From Palsa-147 sp036513895 (lineage in GTDB: Bacteria > Acidobacteriota > Terriglobia > Acidiferrales > UBA7541): a DNA stretch of 64,000 nt. Below are positions 36,407 through 45,542 of this stretch, in pieces (the stretch's first letter is position 1; each line of letters begins with the position of its first letter). The stretch covers positions 62,001 to 126,000 of the forward strand of contig DATBYF010000017.1 of NCBI GenBank assembly GCA_036513895.1, given 5' to 3'. The notes under the pieces are model-generated. The model ran no database searches and was not told the DNA's origin. It was given only the letters and a program-made list of their open reading frames with translations. Position numbers and translations under genes: made by a program.

Positions 36407-36436
36407 GTAGGGCTCGCCGAGGCGGGCCGGCCCTAC
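36407..36436. repeat. REP-like hairpin
   Basis: GTAGGGC at 36407-36413 pairs perfectly with GCCCTAC at 36430-36436; the loop is itself GC-rich (CTCGCCGAGGCGGGCC). It lies between two plus-strand genes without a T-run, so it looks like an interspersed palindrome rather than a terminator. The rest of this 280-base spacer shows no gene. Confidence 0.45.
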
Positions 36437-36554
36437 ATTCATTCGGTTATCCCTCGGCCCTGGAATCGCCTTTTGCGCGAAGGGCACGTCATGGTTCTCG
36501 ATCTCCAATGAACATGTAGAATGCAGCTTCGCAAATTCTGAGGAGATGAGAGCA

Positions 36555-37898
36555 ATGAAACATCGTCTGCTAGCTGCGTTCGCAATCGCTACCATCGGCG
36601 CCCCCTTCATTTGTGCCCAGTCGCAATCCCAGCCGCAGCCGGTATCGAAGCAGGTGGACGCGTTCACGGTGGTCAAAGCAGGGAAACTTATTGATACGGA
36701 CTCGGGAACTGTTCTCTCAGACCAAATCATCATTATTAGCGGCGATAAGATCGCGGCCGTCGGAAAAGAAAAAGACCTTGCCATCCCCGTGGGCGCCAAG
36801 GTAGTCGATCTCTCGAACATGACGGTGTTACTCGGGCTGATCGATTGCCACACACATCTTGCCGACGGCTCCGAAAATGGAAGCGGAGATCCGCTCACGT
36901 ATCTAAGAAAGTCTGCCGCCGAGATTGCGTTCGAATCCGTGCCCAACGCCCGCGCAATGCTCGAATCAGGCTTCACGACGGTCCGTGACGTCGGTGCATA
37001 TCGCGCGCTCAATGAAGTGGCAATGCGCGATGCGATCGCCCGAGGGGATATCGAGGGCCCGCGAATGTTTGTTGCGGGCGCGTACGTCACCATCACCGGC
37101 GGCGCGGGTGCTCTGACTGGCGCCGCTCCGGATGTCACTCTGCCGTTCGATCTGCGTTACGGGGAAGCGAATAGCCCTTGGGAAGTCCGCCAGGTAATTC
37201 GCAAGCTCGCAAATGACGGCGTCGATCTCATTAAGATTTTGTCTTCAGGCGCCGTCCTCGAGCATGGCAGCAATCCGAACTCACAGGAGTTTACGATGGA
37301 GGAACTCCAGGCTGCCGTGGATGAAGCAAATCACTTCGGCCTGCGGGTCGCGGCGCACGCGCACTCGACTCAGGGCATCAAGAACGCTATCAACGCGGGC
37401 GTCACCTCGGTCGAGCATGCGTCACGCATTGATGACGAAGGAATCGCGCTTGCTAAAAAGCGGGGCACCTACCTCGTCATGGATATTTACGACGAAGAGT
37501 GCATCCAGGCAGCGGGAAAGACGGGAGCAATTCCAGCGGATTTTCTCGCGCACGATGCCGAACTAGGACAAATCCAGCGCGATAACTTCCGCAAAGCCGT
37601 CCAAGCCGGAGTGAAATTGGCTTTTGGAACGGATGCGGGCGTTTGCGCGTACGGAACAAGCGCCAAGCAATTTGCATTCATGGTGAAGTATGGCATGACG
37701 CCGATGCAGGCGATCCAATCCGCCACCAGCGCCGCCGCGGATTTACTCGGGCACAGCGGAGAGCTAGGTTCAATCCGCGCGGGTAAGTTGGCGGACATCG
37801 TCGCCGTCCAAGACGATCCCACTGCCGTCGCGACAAATGTTACTCTACTTGAAAATATTCCGTTCATTATGAAGGGCGGCCAAATTTACAAGCATTAA
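36555..37898 (+). CDS. Secreted amidohydrolase (imidazolonepropionase/prolidase-like)
   Basis: A metal-dependent hydrolase of the amidohydrolase superfamily, about 447 residues with a signal peptide (MKHRLLAAFAIATIGAPFICAQ), so periplasmic or exported. Metal ligands are visible: DCHTHL near residue 100, the Lys in LIKILSSGA (candidate carboxylated lysine), HAHS, VEHAS and the catalytic Asp in FGTDAGVC. Secreted members of this group in soil bacteria cleave Xaa-Pro dipeptides or related amides; the substrate is not deducible. The ATG at 36555 was chosen because GGAG stands about ten bases upstream and the signal peptide then begins MKHR; an ATG at 36546 abuts the ribosome-binding site. Confidence 0.9.
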   Translation: MKHRLLAAFAIATIGAPFICAQSQSQPQPVSKQVDAFTVVKAGKLIDTDSGTVLSDQIIIISGDKIAAVGKEKDLAIPVGAKVVDLSNMTVLLGLIDCHTHLADGSENGSGDPLTYLRKSAAEIAFESVPNARAMLESGFTTVRDVGAYRALNEVAMRDAIARGDIEGPRMFVAGAYVTITGGAGALTGAAPDVTLPFDLRYGEANSPWEVRQVIRKLANDGVDLIKILSSGAVLEHGSNPNSQEFTMEELQAAVDEANHFGLRVAAHAHSTQGIKNAINAGVTSVEHASRIDDEGIALAKKRGTYLVMDIYDEECIQAAGKTGAIPADFLAHDAELGQIQRDNFRKAVQAGVKLAFGTDAGVCAYGTSAKQFAFMVKYGMTPMQAIQSATSAAADLLGHSGELGSIRAGKLADIVAVQDDPTAVATNVTLLENIPFIMKGGQIYKH

Positions 37899-38003
37899 TT
37901 TTCTTTTCGTCGCAACTTTTCCAGGCGCGCAGCCTGAAGAGAAGCTGCCTCTTCTGATACGATTCTTGAATCAAACGAATGCTGTTTTTGCGGAGGCCGT
38001 TTC

Positions 38004-39812
38004 TTGTCCGTGCCCATTGAAGATTACGCGCTAATCGGCGACTGCCATAGCGGCGCTCTCGTATCAAAACATGGTTCCATTGACTGGCTCTGCGTCCCGC
38101 AGTTTGATTCGCCGGCCTGTTTCGCCGCGCTACTCGGAACGCCTGAAAATGGACATTGGTCCATCTCGCCTGCGGAACCGATTCGCACCATTCGTCGGCG
38201 CTATCGCGATGGAACGCTGATTCTCGAAACAGAATTTGAGACCGAAAGCGGATCGGTGATGCTCGTCGATTGCATGACGCCTCAAACCGAAAGGCCGGAG
38301 CTGGTGCGTACGGTCGTAGGCACAAGAGGCCAAGTCCGGATGAACTTCGAACTCATCATTCGGTTCGATTACGGCTCCGTTGTGCCTTGGGTTCGGCGCA
38401 CGGATCATGGGATTTCCGCGATAGCCGGACCGGATATGCTCAGCATGCGCACGCAAGTGCCCCTGGAGGGGAAGAATCTCAAGACCATCGCAACATTTAC
38501 AGTTTCTGAAGGCCAGAAAATACCATTCGATCTCACCTGGTATCCCTCGGAGGGAAAAGAACCCGAACCTTTGAACATTGACCAAGCGATTCTAGAAACC
38601 GAGAACTGGTGGCGAGAGTGGTCTGACCGATGTTCGTACCAAGGCAAATGGCACGAGGCCGTATTGCGATCGCTCATCACGCTGAAGGCGCTTACATTTT
38701 TGCCCACTGGCGGCATCGTAGCCGCGCCGACGACTTCACTTCCCGAGTGGCCCGGCGGCGTACGCAACTGGGACTATCGCTTCTGCTGGGTGCGCGATGC
38801 GTCGTTCACTCTGCGTTGTCTGCTCGATGCCGGATACCACGACGAAGCTCTCGAGTGGCGAGAGTGGCTTCTGCGCGCCGTGGCTGGCAGCCCTTCGGAA
38901 GTGAATATCGTCTACGGCCTCCACGGCGAACGCAGACTGACTGAACTCGAGCTGCCCTGGCTACCAGGATATGAATGTTCCCTGCCAGTCAGAACGGGTA
39001 ACGCTGCTCACGCACAATTTCAATTGGATATCTACGGCGAGATCGTCAACGCCCTATTTCAGTGCCGCGAAGCCGGCCTCGGGCCGCCTAAAGAGGGCGG
39101 AGATGGCGTTAGGGAGGCGTTTCTCAATTTCCTTGAGACCGGATGGGAGCACCCCGATGATGGCATCTGGGAAATGCGCGGACCGCAACGTCATTTCGTT
39201 CACTCCAAAATGATGGCTTGGGTAGCCGTCGATCGCCCGATTAGATCCGCAGAGAAGGGCAGAATCACCGGTGATGTCGCCAAATGGAAAGGGCTGCGGG
39301 AAAGAATTCATGCCCAGGTATGTCAGCGAGGCTTTGACGCCGATCTCAATTCCTTCGTTCAGTTCTACGGCTCGAAGCATTTGGACGCGAGTCTCCTAAT
39401 GATGCCGCTCGTCGGCTTTCTTCCCGCGAACGATCCGCGTGTTATTGGCACGGTCAAGGCGATCGAAACGAATCTCATGGAAAAGGGTTTTGTGGGACGG
39501 TACACGCAAGATCCTAACGTTGATGGTTTACCGCCGGGAGAGGGCAAATTTCTGGCATGTTCGTTTTGGTTGGCAGACAATTATGCCTTGCAGAATCGCC
39601 GCGACGAAGCGGTGCGATTGTTCGAACGCCTGCTCACCATTCGGAACGATCTCGGTCTTCTCTCTGAAGAATATGATCCGGACGCAAGACGCCTGTTGGG
39701 TAATTTCCCTCAAGCGTTTTCTCACGTTGGTTTGGTGAACACAGCTTTCACTCTAAGCTCGGTTGTCGCGGAGCCTCTCGATGGTGAAGTATCCGGCGAT
39801 GCGCCGCGCTGA
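38004..39812 (+). CDS. Glycoside hydrolase family 15 (glucoamylase/trehalase-like)
   Basis: 602 residues, cytoplasmic. The N-terminal beta-sandwich begins PIEDYALIGDCHSGALVSKHGSIDW, the family signature. The (alpha/alpha)6 barrel contains NWDYRFCWVRDASFTL, LDIYGEIVNAL and CSFWLADNYALQ, the last two near the family's acidic catalytic residues. Members hydrolyse alpha-1,4-glucans from the non-reducing end or trehalose. The TTG start at 38004 has GGAGG seven bases upstream. It stands 62 bases before the HAD-ATPase fusion gene and upstream of a GT4 and a debranching-type enzyme, suggesting glycogen or trehalose turnover. Confidence 0.93.
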   Translation: MSVPIEDYALIGDCHSGALVSKHGSIDWLCVPQFDSPACFAALLGTPENGHWSISPAEPIRTIRRRYRDGTLILETEFETESGSVMLVDCMTPQTERPELVRTVVGTRGQVRMNFELIIRFDYGSVVPWVRRTDHGISAIAGPDMLSMRTQVPLEGKNLKTIATFTVSEGQKIPFDLTWYPSEGKEPEPLNIDQAILETENWWREWSDRCSYQGKWHEAVLRSLITLKALTFLPTGGIVAAPTTSLPEWPGGVRNWDYRFCWVRDASFTLRCLLDAGYHDEALEWREWLLRAVAGSPSEVNIVYGLHGERRLTELELPWLPGYECSLPVRTGNAAHAQFQLDIYGEIVNALFQCREAGLGPPKEGGDGVREAFLNFLETGWEHPDDGIWEMRGPQRHFVHSKMMAWVAVDRPIRSAEKGRITGDVAKWKGLRERIHAQVCQRGFDADLNSFVQFYGSKHLDASLLMMPLVGFLPANDPRVIGTVKAIETNLMEKGFVGRYTQDPNVDGLPPGEGKFLACSFWLADNYALQNRRDEAVRLFERLLTIRNDLGLLSEEYDPDARRLLGNFPQAFSHVGLVNTAFTLSSVVAEPLDGEVSGDAPR

Positions 39813-39874
39813 GTTTTTTAACCCGATTTCGGTGTATCAAGACTGCAATATGAAGAGTAAAACGGGAGAAACGA

Positions 39875-41590
39875 TTGCGTTACTTGTGCTTGGCAACTGA
39901 CTACGACGGGACTATCGCGAGCGACGGAAAAGTTGCACCGTCAACGATAGAGGCGCTGAAGCGGGTCAGCGCATCGGGCAGAAAATTGATCTTGGTCACC
40001 GGCCGTATCATGGGAGACTTGCTCGCCACGTTTCCCGATGTTGCGCTCTTTGATCTGGTGGTCGCCGAAAATGGTGCAGTCCTCTACAATCCCGCCACGC
40101 AGGAACAACGTGCGCTGACCGAGCCGCCTCCGCCGGCGTTCGTCGCCGAGTTGCGTCGCCGAAAGATTCAGCCGCTGGACGTCGGGGAGTGCATCGTCGC
40201 CACATGGCATCCGTTCGAGACGCAAGTTCTCGAGGTCATCCGCTCTCAAGGCCTCGAACTTCAGGTGATCTTCAATAAAGGCGCGGTCATGATTCTCCCT
40301 TCGGGCGTGAACAAAGGCACGGGGTTGACCCACGCGTTGGATGAACTGAAACTTTCCCGTCACAACGCTTTGGGATTTGGCGACGCAGAAAATGATCACG
40401 CCTTCTTGGCCATCTGCGAATGCAGTGTAGCGGTAGCTAACGCGCTTCCGACGCTAAAAGAGCGAGCGGATGTTGTGACCACGGCGTCACACGGCGCCGG
40501 CGTCGAAGAGATTATCGCGATGTTGCTCGCTGACGATTTGACGAGCATAGCGCCGCGATTGAAGAGGCATGAAATTCTTCTTGGGCGCGGCGTGGACGGT
40601 GGCGAAGTCCGTTTGAAACCGTACGATTCTCGCGTAATGATTGCGGGCCCATCTGGTGCCGGCAAATCAACCATTGTCACCGCCATTGTCGAGCGGTTAA
40701 TCGAATGTGGCTACCAGGTGTGCATTGTTGATCCTGAAGGCGATTACGATGACTTCGGAGATGTGGTTACCCTCGGCGGCCCCGACCGAATTCCCGGCGT
40801 GACGGAAATTCTCGAAGTGCTGAGAACAGGACGCGCTTCAATGAGCGTCAATTTGTTGGGCATTCCCTTGGCAGATCGGCCTGGATTCTTCGCCAGCCTG
40901 CTGCCACGGCTGCAAGAACTGAGAGCGCAAACGGGCCGCCCGCACTGGATCGTCGTGGATGAGGCACACCATCTGCTGCCTGCGGAACTGGGTACCGCCA
41001 GCCTGACGATTCCACAGGATCTCGGAAGTTTGGCGCTGGTAACCGTTCATCCGGAAAAGGTCGCTGCACCCATACGAAATGCCGTGAACGTAGTAATAGC
41101 AATCGGACCCGAGCCAGCGAGTGTCGTCCGCGAAGTATATCCAGATGCCGGCAGCGAACTCGATTCGCCGGACTTTCGCGGCCTCGAAGAGCGCTCGGGA
41201 GAAATGCTCGTCTGGAATTTGGATCCAAGGGAAGCACGAAGAGTCACGCTGGAGCCTCCGAAAGCGGAGCTCCGCCGTCACAAGCGCAAATATGCCACCG
41301 GCGAACTGGGAGAAGACAAGAGTTTCTACTTCCGTGGACCCGATGGAAAGTTGAACTTACGGGTGCAAAATCTTACGCTCTTTGCGCAAATCGCGGAAGG
41401 CATTGATGACGCCACATGGCTATACCATCTGCGCAACCATGATTATTCCACTTGGCTGCGCAAGTCCGTGAAAAATTCGACGCTGGCAGAGGAAGTTGCC
41501 GCCATCGAAAATAATGACCAACTGCCGCCAAAAGTAAGCCGCGCGAGTATCGTTGACTCGATTCGCAAGCAGTACACGGCGCCGGCGTAA
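39875..41590 (+). CDS. HAD phosphatase fused to HerA/DUF87-like ATPase
   Basis: 571 residues combining two enzymes. Residues 1-215 are a Cof-type HAD phosphatase: DYDGT (Asp9, Asp11), the LVTGR motif, and GFGDAENDHAF. Residues from about 225 form a P-loop ATPase with Walker A GPSGAGKSTI (about 258) and Walker B HWIVVDEAHHLLP (about 357), close to the DUF87/HerA group. The TTG start has GGGAG six bases upstream. The tail (TWLYHLRNHDYSTWLRKSVKNSTLAEEV) is helical. Its position after GH15 suggests a sugar-phosphate substrate for the HAD half; what the ATPase does is unknown. The sequence is continuous, so the fusion is not an artefact of a visible frameshift. Confidence 0.88.
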   Translation: MRYLCLATDYDGTIASDGKVAPSTIEALKRVSASGRKLILVTGRIMGDLLATFPDVALFDLVVAENGAVLYNPATQEQRALTEPPPPAFVAELRRRKIQPLDVGECIVATWHPFETQVLEVIRSQGLELQVIFNKGAVMILPSGVNKGTGLTHALDELKLSRHNALGFGDAENDHAFLAICECSVAVANALPTLKERADVVTTASHGAGVEEIIAMLLADDLTSIAPRLKRHEILLGRGVDGGEVRLKPYDSRVMIAGPSGAGKSTIVTAIVERLIECGYQVCIVDPEGDYDDFGDVVTLGGPDRIPGVTEILEVLRTGRASMSVNLLGIPLADRPGFFASLLPRLQELRAQTGRPHWIVVDEAHHLLPAELGTASLTIPQDLGSLALVTVHPEKVAAPIRNAVNVVIAIGPEPASVVREVYPDAGSELDSPDFRGLEERSGEMLVWNLDPREARRVTLEPPKAELRRHKRKYATGELGEDKSFYFRGPDGKLNLRVQNLTLFAQIAEGIDDATWLYHLRNHDYSTWLRKSVKNSTLAEEVAAIENNDQLPPKVSRASIVDSIRKQYTAPA

Positions 41591-42030
41591 TCTCACCCGG
41601 CTCAATGAGAAAGCGCCGGAACCTCCTACTCGTTTTTTTGTCCTAGTCCCTTTGCTCTAGTTCGGTCTAATCGCTGGTCCTATTCATTCCGGTACAGCTG
41701 CGCCATTGTCCCTCGCGGAGGCGCCCTCCAAGATGGTCTTGGCGATGCGGTTCGCCTCTCACCAGAGCGCACGTGGCATCCGGGAGATTGCTCCGAAGGA
41801 AACAAAATGATGGACACCTTTGAAATGGTCGGATTCGCCGTTCTTTGCCTGGCGTTTGAAGTCATTTTGGTGGCCGGTCTTTGCCCGATTCACTAGTTCG
41901 CATTCACCCGCTTTAGTATCGCGGATGTCATTCATTATCAGCTGGTTAGAGGACATTCGAGGCCAACTTGTCGCATTAGTCTGCGACGATCACTGTAAGT
42001 ACCACGATTTTGCAGAGGTCTATCGGCGAT
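41591..42030. other. Intergenic region, no convincing gene
   Basis: This gap of 440 bases lies between convergent genes. Just after the fusion gene, two CCGG arms flank a short spacer and are followed by a T-run (around 41634-41640), a poor terminator candidate. Short open frames on both strands lack ribosome-binding sites and family resemblance. Confidence 0.4.
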
Positions 42031-42768
42031 CTACTCAGACTGAATGCCGATTTCAGCTATGCGTTCGAGCAAGTCTGCGGGATTCTCGTAGACACGATAC
42101 GCTCCGGCCTGAAAGAGTTCAGCATCGCCGTAGCCGCCTGAGAGCAGGCCGACGCCGAGTGCCTTCGCGCGTCGCGCCGCCAGCAGGTCCCAGACGCTGT
42201 CGCCGATCACGATGCAGTCACTGAGCTGCGCGCCCAGGCTCGAAGCCGCCTCTAGGAACACATCCGGATCGGGCTTGGCGCGCTCGACGTGATCGCCGGT
42301 AATTACAGGAATGCCCGATGGTATGTGAAGCGGTTTAATCATTTTACCGACGGTTTCTTTGTCACCGCTCGTGGCAATCGCCCAACGCACGCGCACGCCG
42401 GATAAGTACCGCAGTAGTTCCCGGGCTCCGGGCAGCAAGCGTATGGACGGCAATTCTCGTTCAAATCTCTTCTTATGAAGCCTCTCCAGGTGGTCGATTC
42501 GTGACTCGCTGATTTTCCGTCCCATTTCTTTGAAAATAGATCGCAGCATCAGTCTGCCGCTCATGCCCACACAGCGGTGAATTCGCGCGTTCGGAACATG
42601 AATGCCATCTTCAGTGAGTGCCTCTTTCCAAGCCATCACATGTTCGTAGGCGCTGTCTATCAGCGTTCCATCCAGATCGAACAAAATAGCGGTGGCGTTT
42701 TTCTTTCCCCACGGTTCGGAAGTTTCTGCGTTGGTATTCTGAGAACTCTTCGATGGGCGTTTGTGCAT
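42031..42768 (-). CDS. HAD-family phosphatase, beta-phosphoglucomutase-like
   Basis: About 245 residues. Motif I is ILFDLDGTLIDS, motif II the TSGD segment, motif III lies near RAKPDPDVF and motif IV is VIGDSVWDLLAA; a helical cap domain lies between. This is the subfamily of beta-phosphoglucomutases and small sugar-phosphate or phosphoglycolate phosphatases. The start at 42768 (MHKRPSK) is preferred over one at 42807 that would include a G-run (near 42781) and Pro-rich sequence. A role in sugar-phosphate metabolism fits the neighbourhood but is inference. Confidence 0.88.
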   Translation of the reverse strand: MHKRPSKSSQNTNAETSEPWGKKNATAILFDLDGTLIDSAYEHVMAWKEALTEDGIHVPNARIHRCVGMSGRLMLRSIFKEMGRKISESRIDHLERLHKKRFERELPSIRLLPGARELLRYLSGVRVRWAIATSGDKETVGKMIKPLHIPSGIPVITGDHVERAKPDPDVFLEAASSLGAQLSDCIVIGDSVWDLLAARRAKALGVGLLSGGYGDAELFQAGAYRVYENPADLLERIAEIGIQSE

Positions 42769-42840
42769 AATTCTAGCGTCGGGGGGGGCGAGAGATGGTT
42801 CTCGCACCGCGTTTGTAAGCCTCGTTCGCTTATCGTTCAG

Positions 42841-43275
42841 TTATCTTTTTGTTTCTGTTCCGGAAACCGCGACTTGATTGGGATTGCCTGGATTTGCCTC
42901 TTCCCAATATGGCTTGTAGCCATAGTGGCTGTGAACTTCTTTGCCCCACGTCGCATCCGCCATGTCAGGCCAATTGTCCTTGTCGAAACCGGGCGCGTTC
43001 GTCATCCGGTCCTTGTCAATCTTTAGAACGGCCGTTTTGGCCGACAAGTCAAAAGACAGGGCTTCCCACGGAATAGCGAAGTTCTTGTCGCCCACGCCTA
43101 GAAACCCGCCGAACGACAAAATCGCATAGGCTATGCGATTGTCCGTGAGATCGATGACCAAGTCCTCGATCGTTCCGAGATCCTCGCGCTCTGCATTAAC
43201 AACCTTCGCGCCGAGAATCGATCTTTTTACTACAGCAGTGTACGAACTTCTTGCTTCTCGTGTTCCAGCAGCCAT
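42841..43275 (-). CDS. PRC-barrel domain protein
   Basis: 144 residues. The PRC-barrel is visible as KRSILGAKVVNAEREDLGTIEDLVIDL followed by AYAILSFGGFLGVGDKNFAIPWEAL. The C-terminal part is charged and ends with Tyr/Trp-rich PYWEEANPG. Stand-alone PRC-barrel proteins are frequent near stress genes and are thought to act in protein or RNA interaction; the role here is unknown. Confidence 0.88.
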   Translation of the reverse strand: MAAGTREARSSYTAVVKRSILGAKVVNAEREDLGTIEDLVIDLTDNRIAYAILSFGGFLGVGDKNFAIPWEALSFDLSAKTAVLKIDKDRMTNAPGFDKDNWPDMADATWGKEVHSHYGYKPYWEEANPGNPNQVAVSGTETKR

Positions 43276-43420
43276 TTGATCTCCTTTTGATTCATTGAGT
43301 CAGCAGCTTGCGCACCGCTGCTTTTGCCGTCGCGTCAACACCAGTTTTTCGCGAGGCGCTCGTACGCACTACCGTGGAGTTCTGAATTTCGCGATGCCAC
43401 CAGCGATCAAAAAATCTGCG

Positions 43421-43603
43421 TCAGGCTGGCGGCATTTCCGGCATCTTGGGATCGGAAGGCTTTCGCTTGTCGGATTTTATGCTCGTGGCGTCGCCGGATT
43501 TTCGCCCGGTTCGCTCCTCTTTGTTCCCCTTATGACGATCCTCTCCCCGGGAGACTCCGGGAGTATGCGACGGCGAGTCAGGTTTAACGTCATCGTGTGC
43601 CAT
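43421..43603 (-). CDS. Small hydrophilic Lys/Asp/Ser-rich protein
   Basis: 60 residues starting at an ATG (43603) with AAAGGAG seven bases upstream, a strong ribosome-binding site that supports a real gene. The product is almost wholly charged and polar (GVSRGEDRHKGNKEERTGRKSG) with no hydrophobic core, so probably disordered. It lies between PRC-barrel and PHP genes in a group resembling general-stress loci. Similar small disordered proteins protect against desiccation in other bacteria, but no specific family is recognised. Confidence 0.6.
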   Translation of the reverse strand: MAHDDVKPDSPSHTPGVSRGEDRHKGNKEERTGRKSGDATSIKSDKRKPSDPKMPEMPPA

Positions 43604-43838
43604 GATTAGCTCCTTTGTTGTTTCAGCAAAATCGGCCGCCACGTAAACGCCACGTAAAATTGAATTGGCGTAAGTGCAATTCCAACCTGGCGGCAGATGT
43701 GCGGTTACAGAAGAACAGTCAAACCAGCGGAAGGAAATAAGGTTTAAGCCCTAGAGGGGCTACGGCAATCTCGTAGGAAAGCACTCCGCAGTCTAGCCCG
43801 CGCGGCGCATAAACGAACGAGAGTAAAGAATCTAGCTT

Positions 43839-44990
43839 CTAGCTTCGGCTCCGCACACTCTGGACCCACTTCAGAAGATTTTGACGTGGCATGAAATTCA
43901 GGATGCGCTCCTCTTTGATACCGGCAAGCATGGCCGACGCCAGCCCTAACTTGATAAAAGAAAGCTGAGAAGGCCCGTGAGAATCGGTGCTGAGAGAAAT
44001 CCGGCATCCGGCTTTCTTAGCGAGCAAAACTAAGTCCGGACTAAGATCCTGGCGATCGGGATACGAGTCAATTTCAACGGCCTTATCCAGCTCCGCCGCC
44101 ATCGCGAAAACGCGAGGCCAATCGGCCTTCAGGCCCACGCGGAAATTGTAGATACGCCCACGCGGATGCCCCAGAATCTGGATCGCTGGATTACGCAGCG
44201 CTGCCAGGTAACGTTCTGTCTGATCTTCCGTTTTTCGCAATGAGGAATGAAAGCAGCCGACGACGATGTCTAATCCCACGAATGCTCGCTCCTCCATGTC
44301 ACCCTCGCCGCGAGGATTCAGATTTAGTTCGATGGAACGCAGCACACGAAGTTTTGTCCCAGTTTCTTGGAGCGATTGATTAATTTCCTCGATTTCCTCC
44401 GCCTGCTGCGAGAGTTGCGTTTCATCAATCCCGCCCGCGATTTTGAGTCCCTTCGAGTGATCGGTGATCGCGATGTACTCGTAATTTCGTTCAACTCCCG
44501 CGTCTGCCATTTCGCGAATCGAGCCAGAACCATCGCTCCAATTGCTATGCATTTGCAGGTCGCCTTTGAGCAAGCTCAACCACTGGGGCTTCTTTGCCAA
44601 CGCTGCTTCAGCCTTCGGCATGCTTAGAAATCCAGTACGGATCTCAGGTACGGGTAATTCCGCAGGAGGATCAGCCATCCATGCTCGGATTTTTTTCTCG
44701 AGATATGGTCCAATTCCAGACAACTCGGCCAGGGAACGGTTCTGTGCCACGATGTCGGACGCCTCTTCCGGCCAAAGAAACGCGCGGCGGGCAGCACGGC
44801 GGAAAGCTCGCTGCAACGGAGGTCGAGCCTTTTCGGATTCCTGCGCCAGCAGTTCTGCAATATCCGAATTATTTAATACACGCTCCGTTCGAACGCGCCC
44901 TGGTCGCGGCACTTGTGTCGGATTCGAGTTCCCACCAGACTTCCCGCGACCCGATTTTGTCGCGATGGTTGAGTTTTGGCGCGATTTCAT
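43839..44990 (-). CDS. PolX-like HhH-PHP phosphoesterase lacking a polymerase domain
   Basis: 383 residues. The middle carries a helix-hairpin-helix region (LAELSGIGPYLEKKIRAW). A PHP phosphoesterase domain follows with its metal motifs: GDLQMHSNWSDGS, AITDHSKG, RSIELNLNPRGE, GCFHSSL, ILGHPRGR and STDSHGP. This is the C-terminal half of bacterial family X DNA polymerases, where PHP gives 3'-5' exonuclease activity, but the nucleotidyltransferase domain is absent. A DNA-repair nuclease is plausible. The N-terminal 30 residues are basic and likely disordered. Confidence 0.88.
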   Translation of the reverse strand: MKSRQNSTIATKSGRGKSGGNSNPTQVPRPGRVRTERVLNNSDIAELLAQESEKARPPLQRAFRRAARRAFLWPEEASDIVAQNRSLAELSGIGPYLEKKIRAWMADPPAELPVPEIRTGFLSMPKAEAALAKKPQWLSLLKGDLQMHSNWSDGSGSIREMADAGVERNYEYIAITDHSKGLKIAGGIDETQLSQQAEEIEEINQSLQETGTKLRVLRSIELNLNPRGEGDMEERAFVGLDIVVGCFHSSLRKTEDQTERYLAALRNPAIQILGHPRGRIYNFRVGLKADWPRVFAMAAELDKAVEIDSYPDRQDLSPDLVLLAKKAGCRISLSTDSHGPSQLSFIKLGLASAMLAGIKEERILNFMPRQNLLKWVQSVRSRS

Positions 44991-45095
44991 AGGACAACTT
45001 CAAACTATGCACAACTTGCCGCGAGCACAATACACAGTTGTCCCGACACTCATAATATTTGGCAATAGTTGACGCGGGGCCGCTATCCCACTCGG

Positions 45096-45542
45096 TTAGG
45101 GTTGTCGCGCAAGCAATCGGTCAATGGATGGCGCTCCGGGACCAGCAATGACGAGGGCCAATAAACCCCCGAGAAAAAGCACCATGATCTCTCCGTGATC
45201 GCTCGCCGCTCCTTTACCCCAGAATGCAAACTTATGCACGAAAGCCCACGCCACAAAAATGTTCGCGAAACAGTAGGTGGCTGCCCATCTCGTTCCGAAT
45301 CCGAGGACTAGCAGAATGGAGCAGATGAAATCCGAGACGAACGCAATGAAGAAAGAAGGATGAGAACCTATTCCGATGGGGTCGGGAAAATGAGCCATAA
45401 ACTGCGCCCAGTGTGCCGGCTGCTTTTCGAGTCCGTGCCGCAAAAACAGCGTCGCTCCTAACGACACGCGCAAGATCGCAAGCCCCACCTGCGATCGCTC
45501 GGGAATAAACCGCATCAACAGAATGTCCTTCGCGCTAGCCAT
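45096..45542 (-). CDS. DoxX-family membrane protein
   Basis: 148 residues with four hydrophobic segments (VGLAILRVSLGATLFLRHG, FFIAFVSDFICSILLVLGFG, YCFANIFVAWAFVH, IMVLFLGGLLALVIAG). This is the DoxX/DoxD fold of small quinone-linked or redox-associated membrane proteins. The ATG at 45542 has GGAGG eight bases upstream; a longer reading from 45599 is less likely. The function is unknown; some DoxX proteins act in thiosulfate oxidation or oxidative-stress complexes. Confidence 0.85.
   Translation of the reverse strand: MASAKDILLMRFIPERSQVGLAILRVSLGATLFLRHGLEKQPAHWAQFMAHFPDPIGIGSHPSFFIAFVSDFICSILLVLGFGTRWAATYCFANIFVAWAFVHKFAFWGKGAASDHGEIMVLFLGGLLALVIAGPGAPSIDRLLARQP

Noticed and set aside
41759..41956. 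65-codon minus-strand open frame
   Set aside because: No ribosome-binding site, no hydrophobic or family pattern, and it sits in a noncoding convergent gap.
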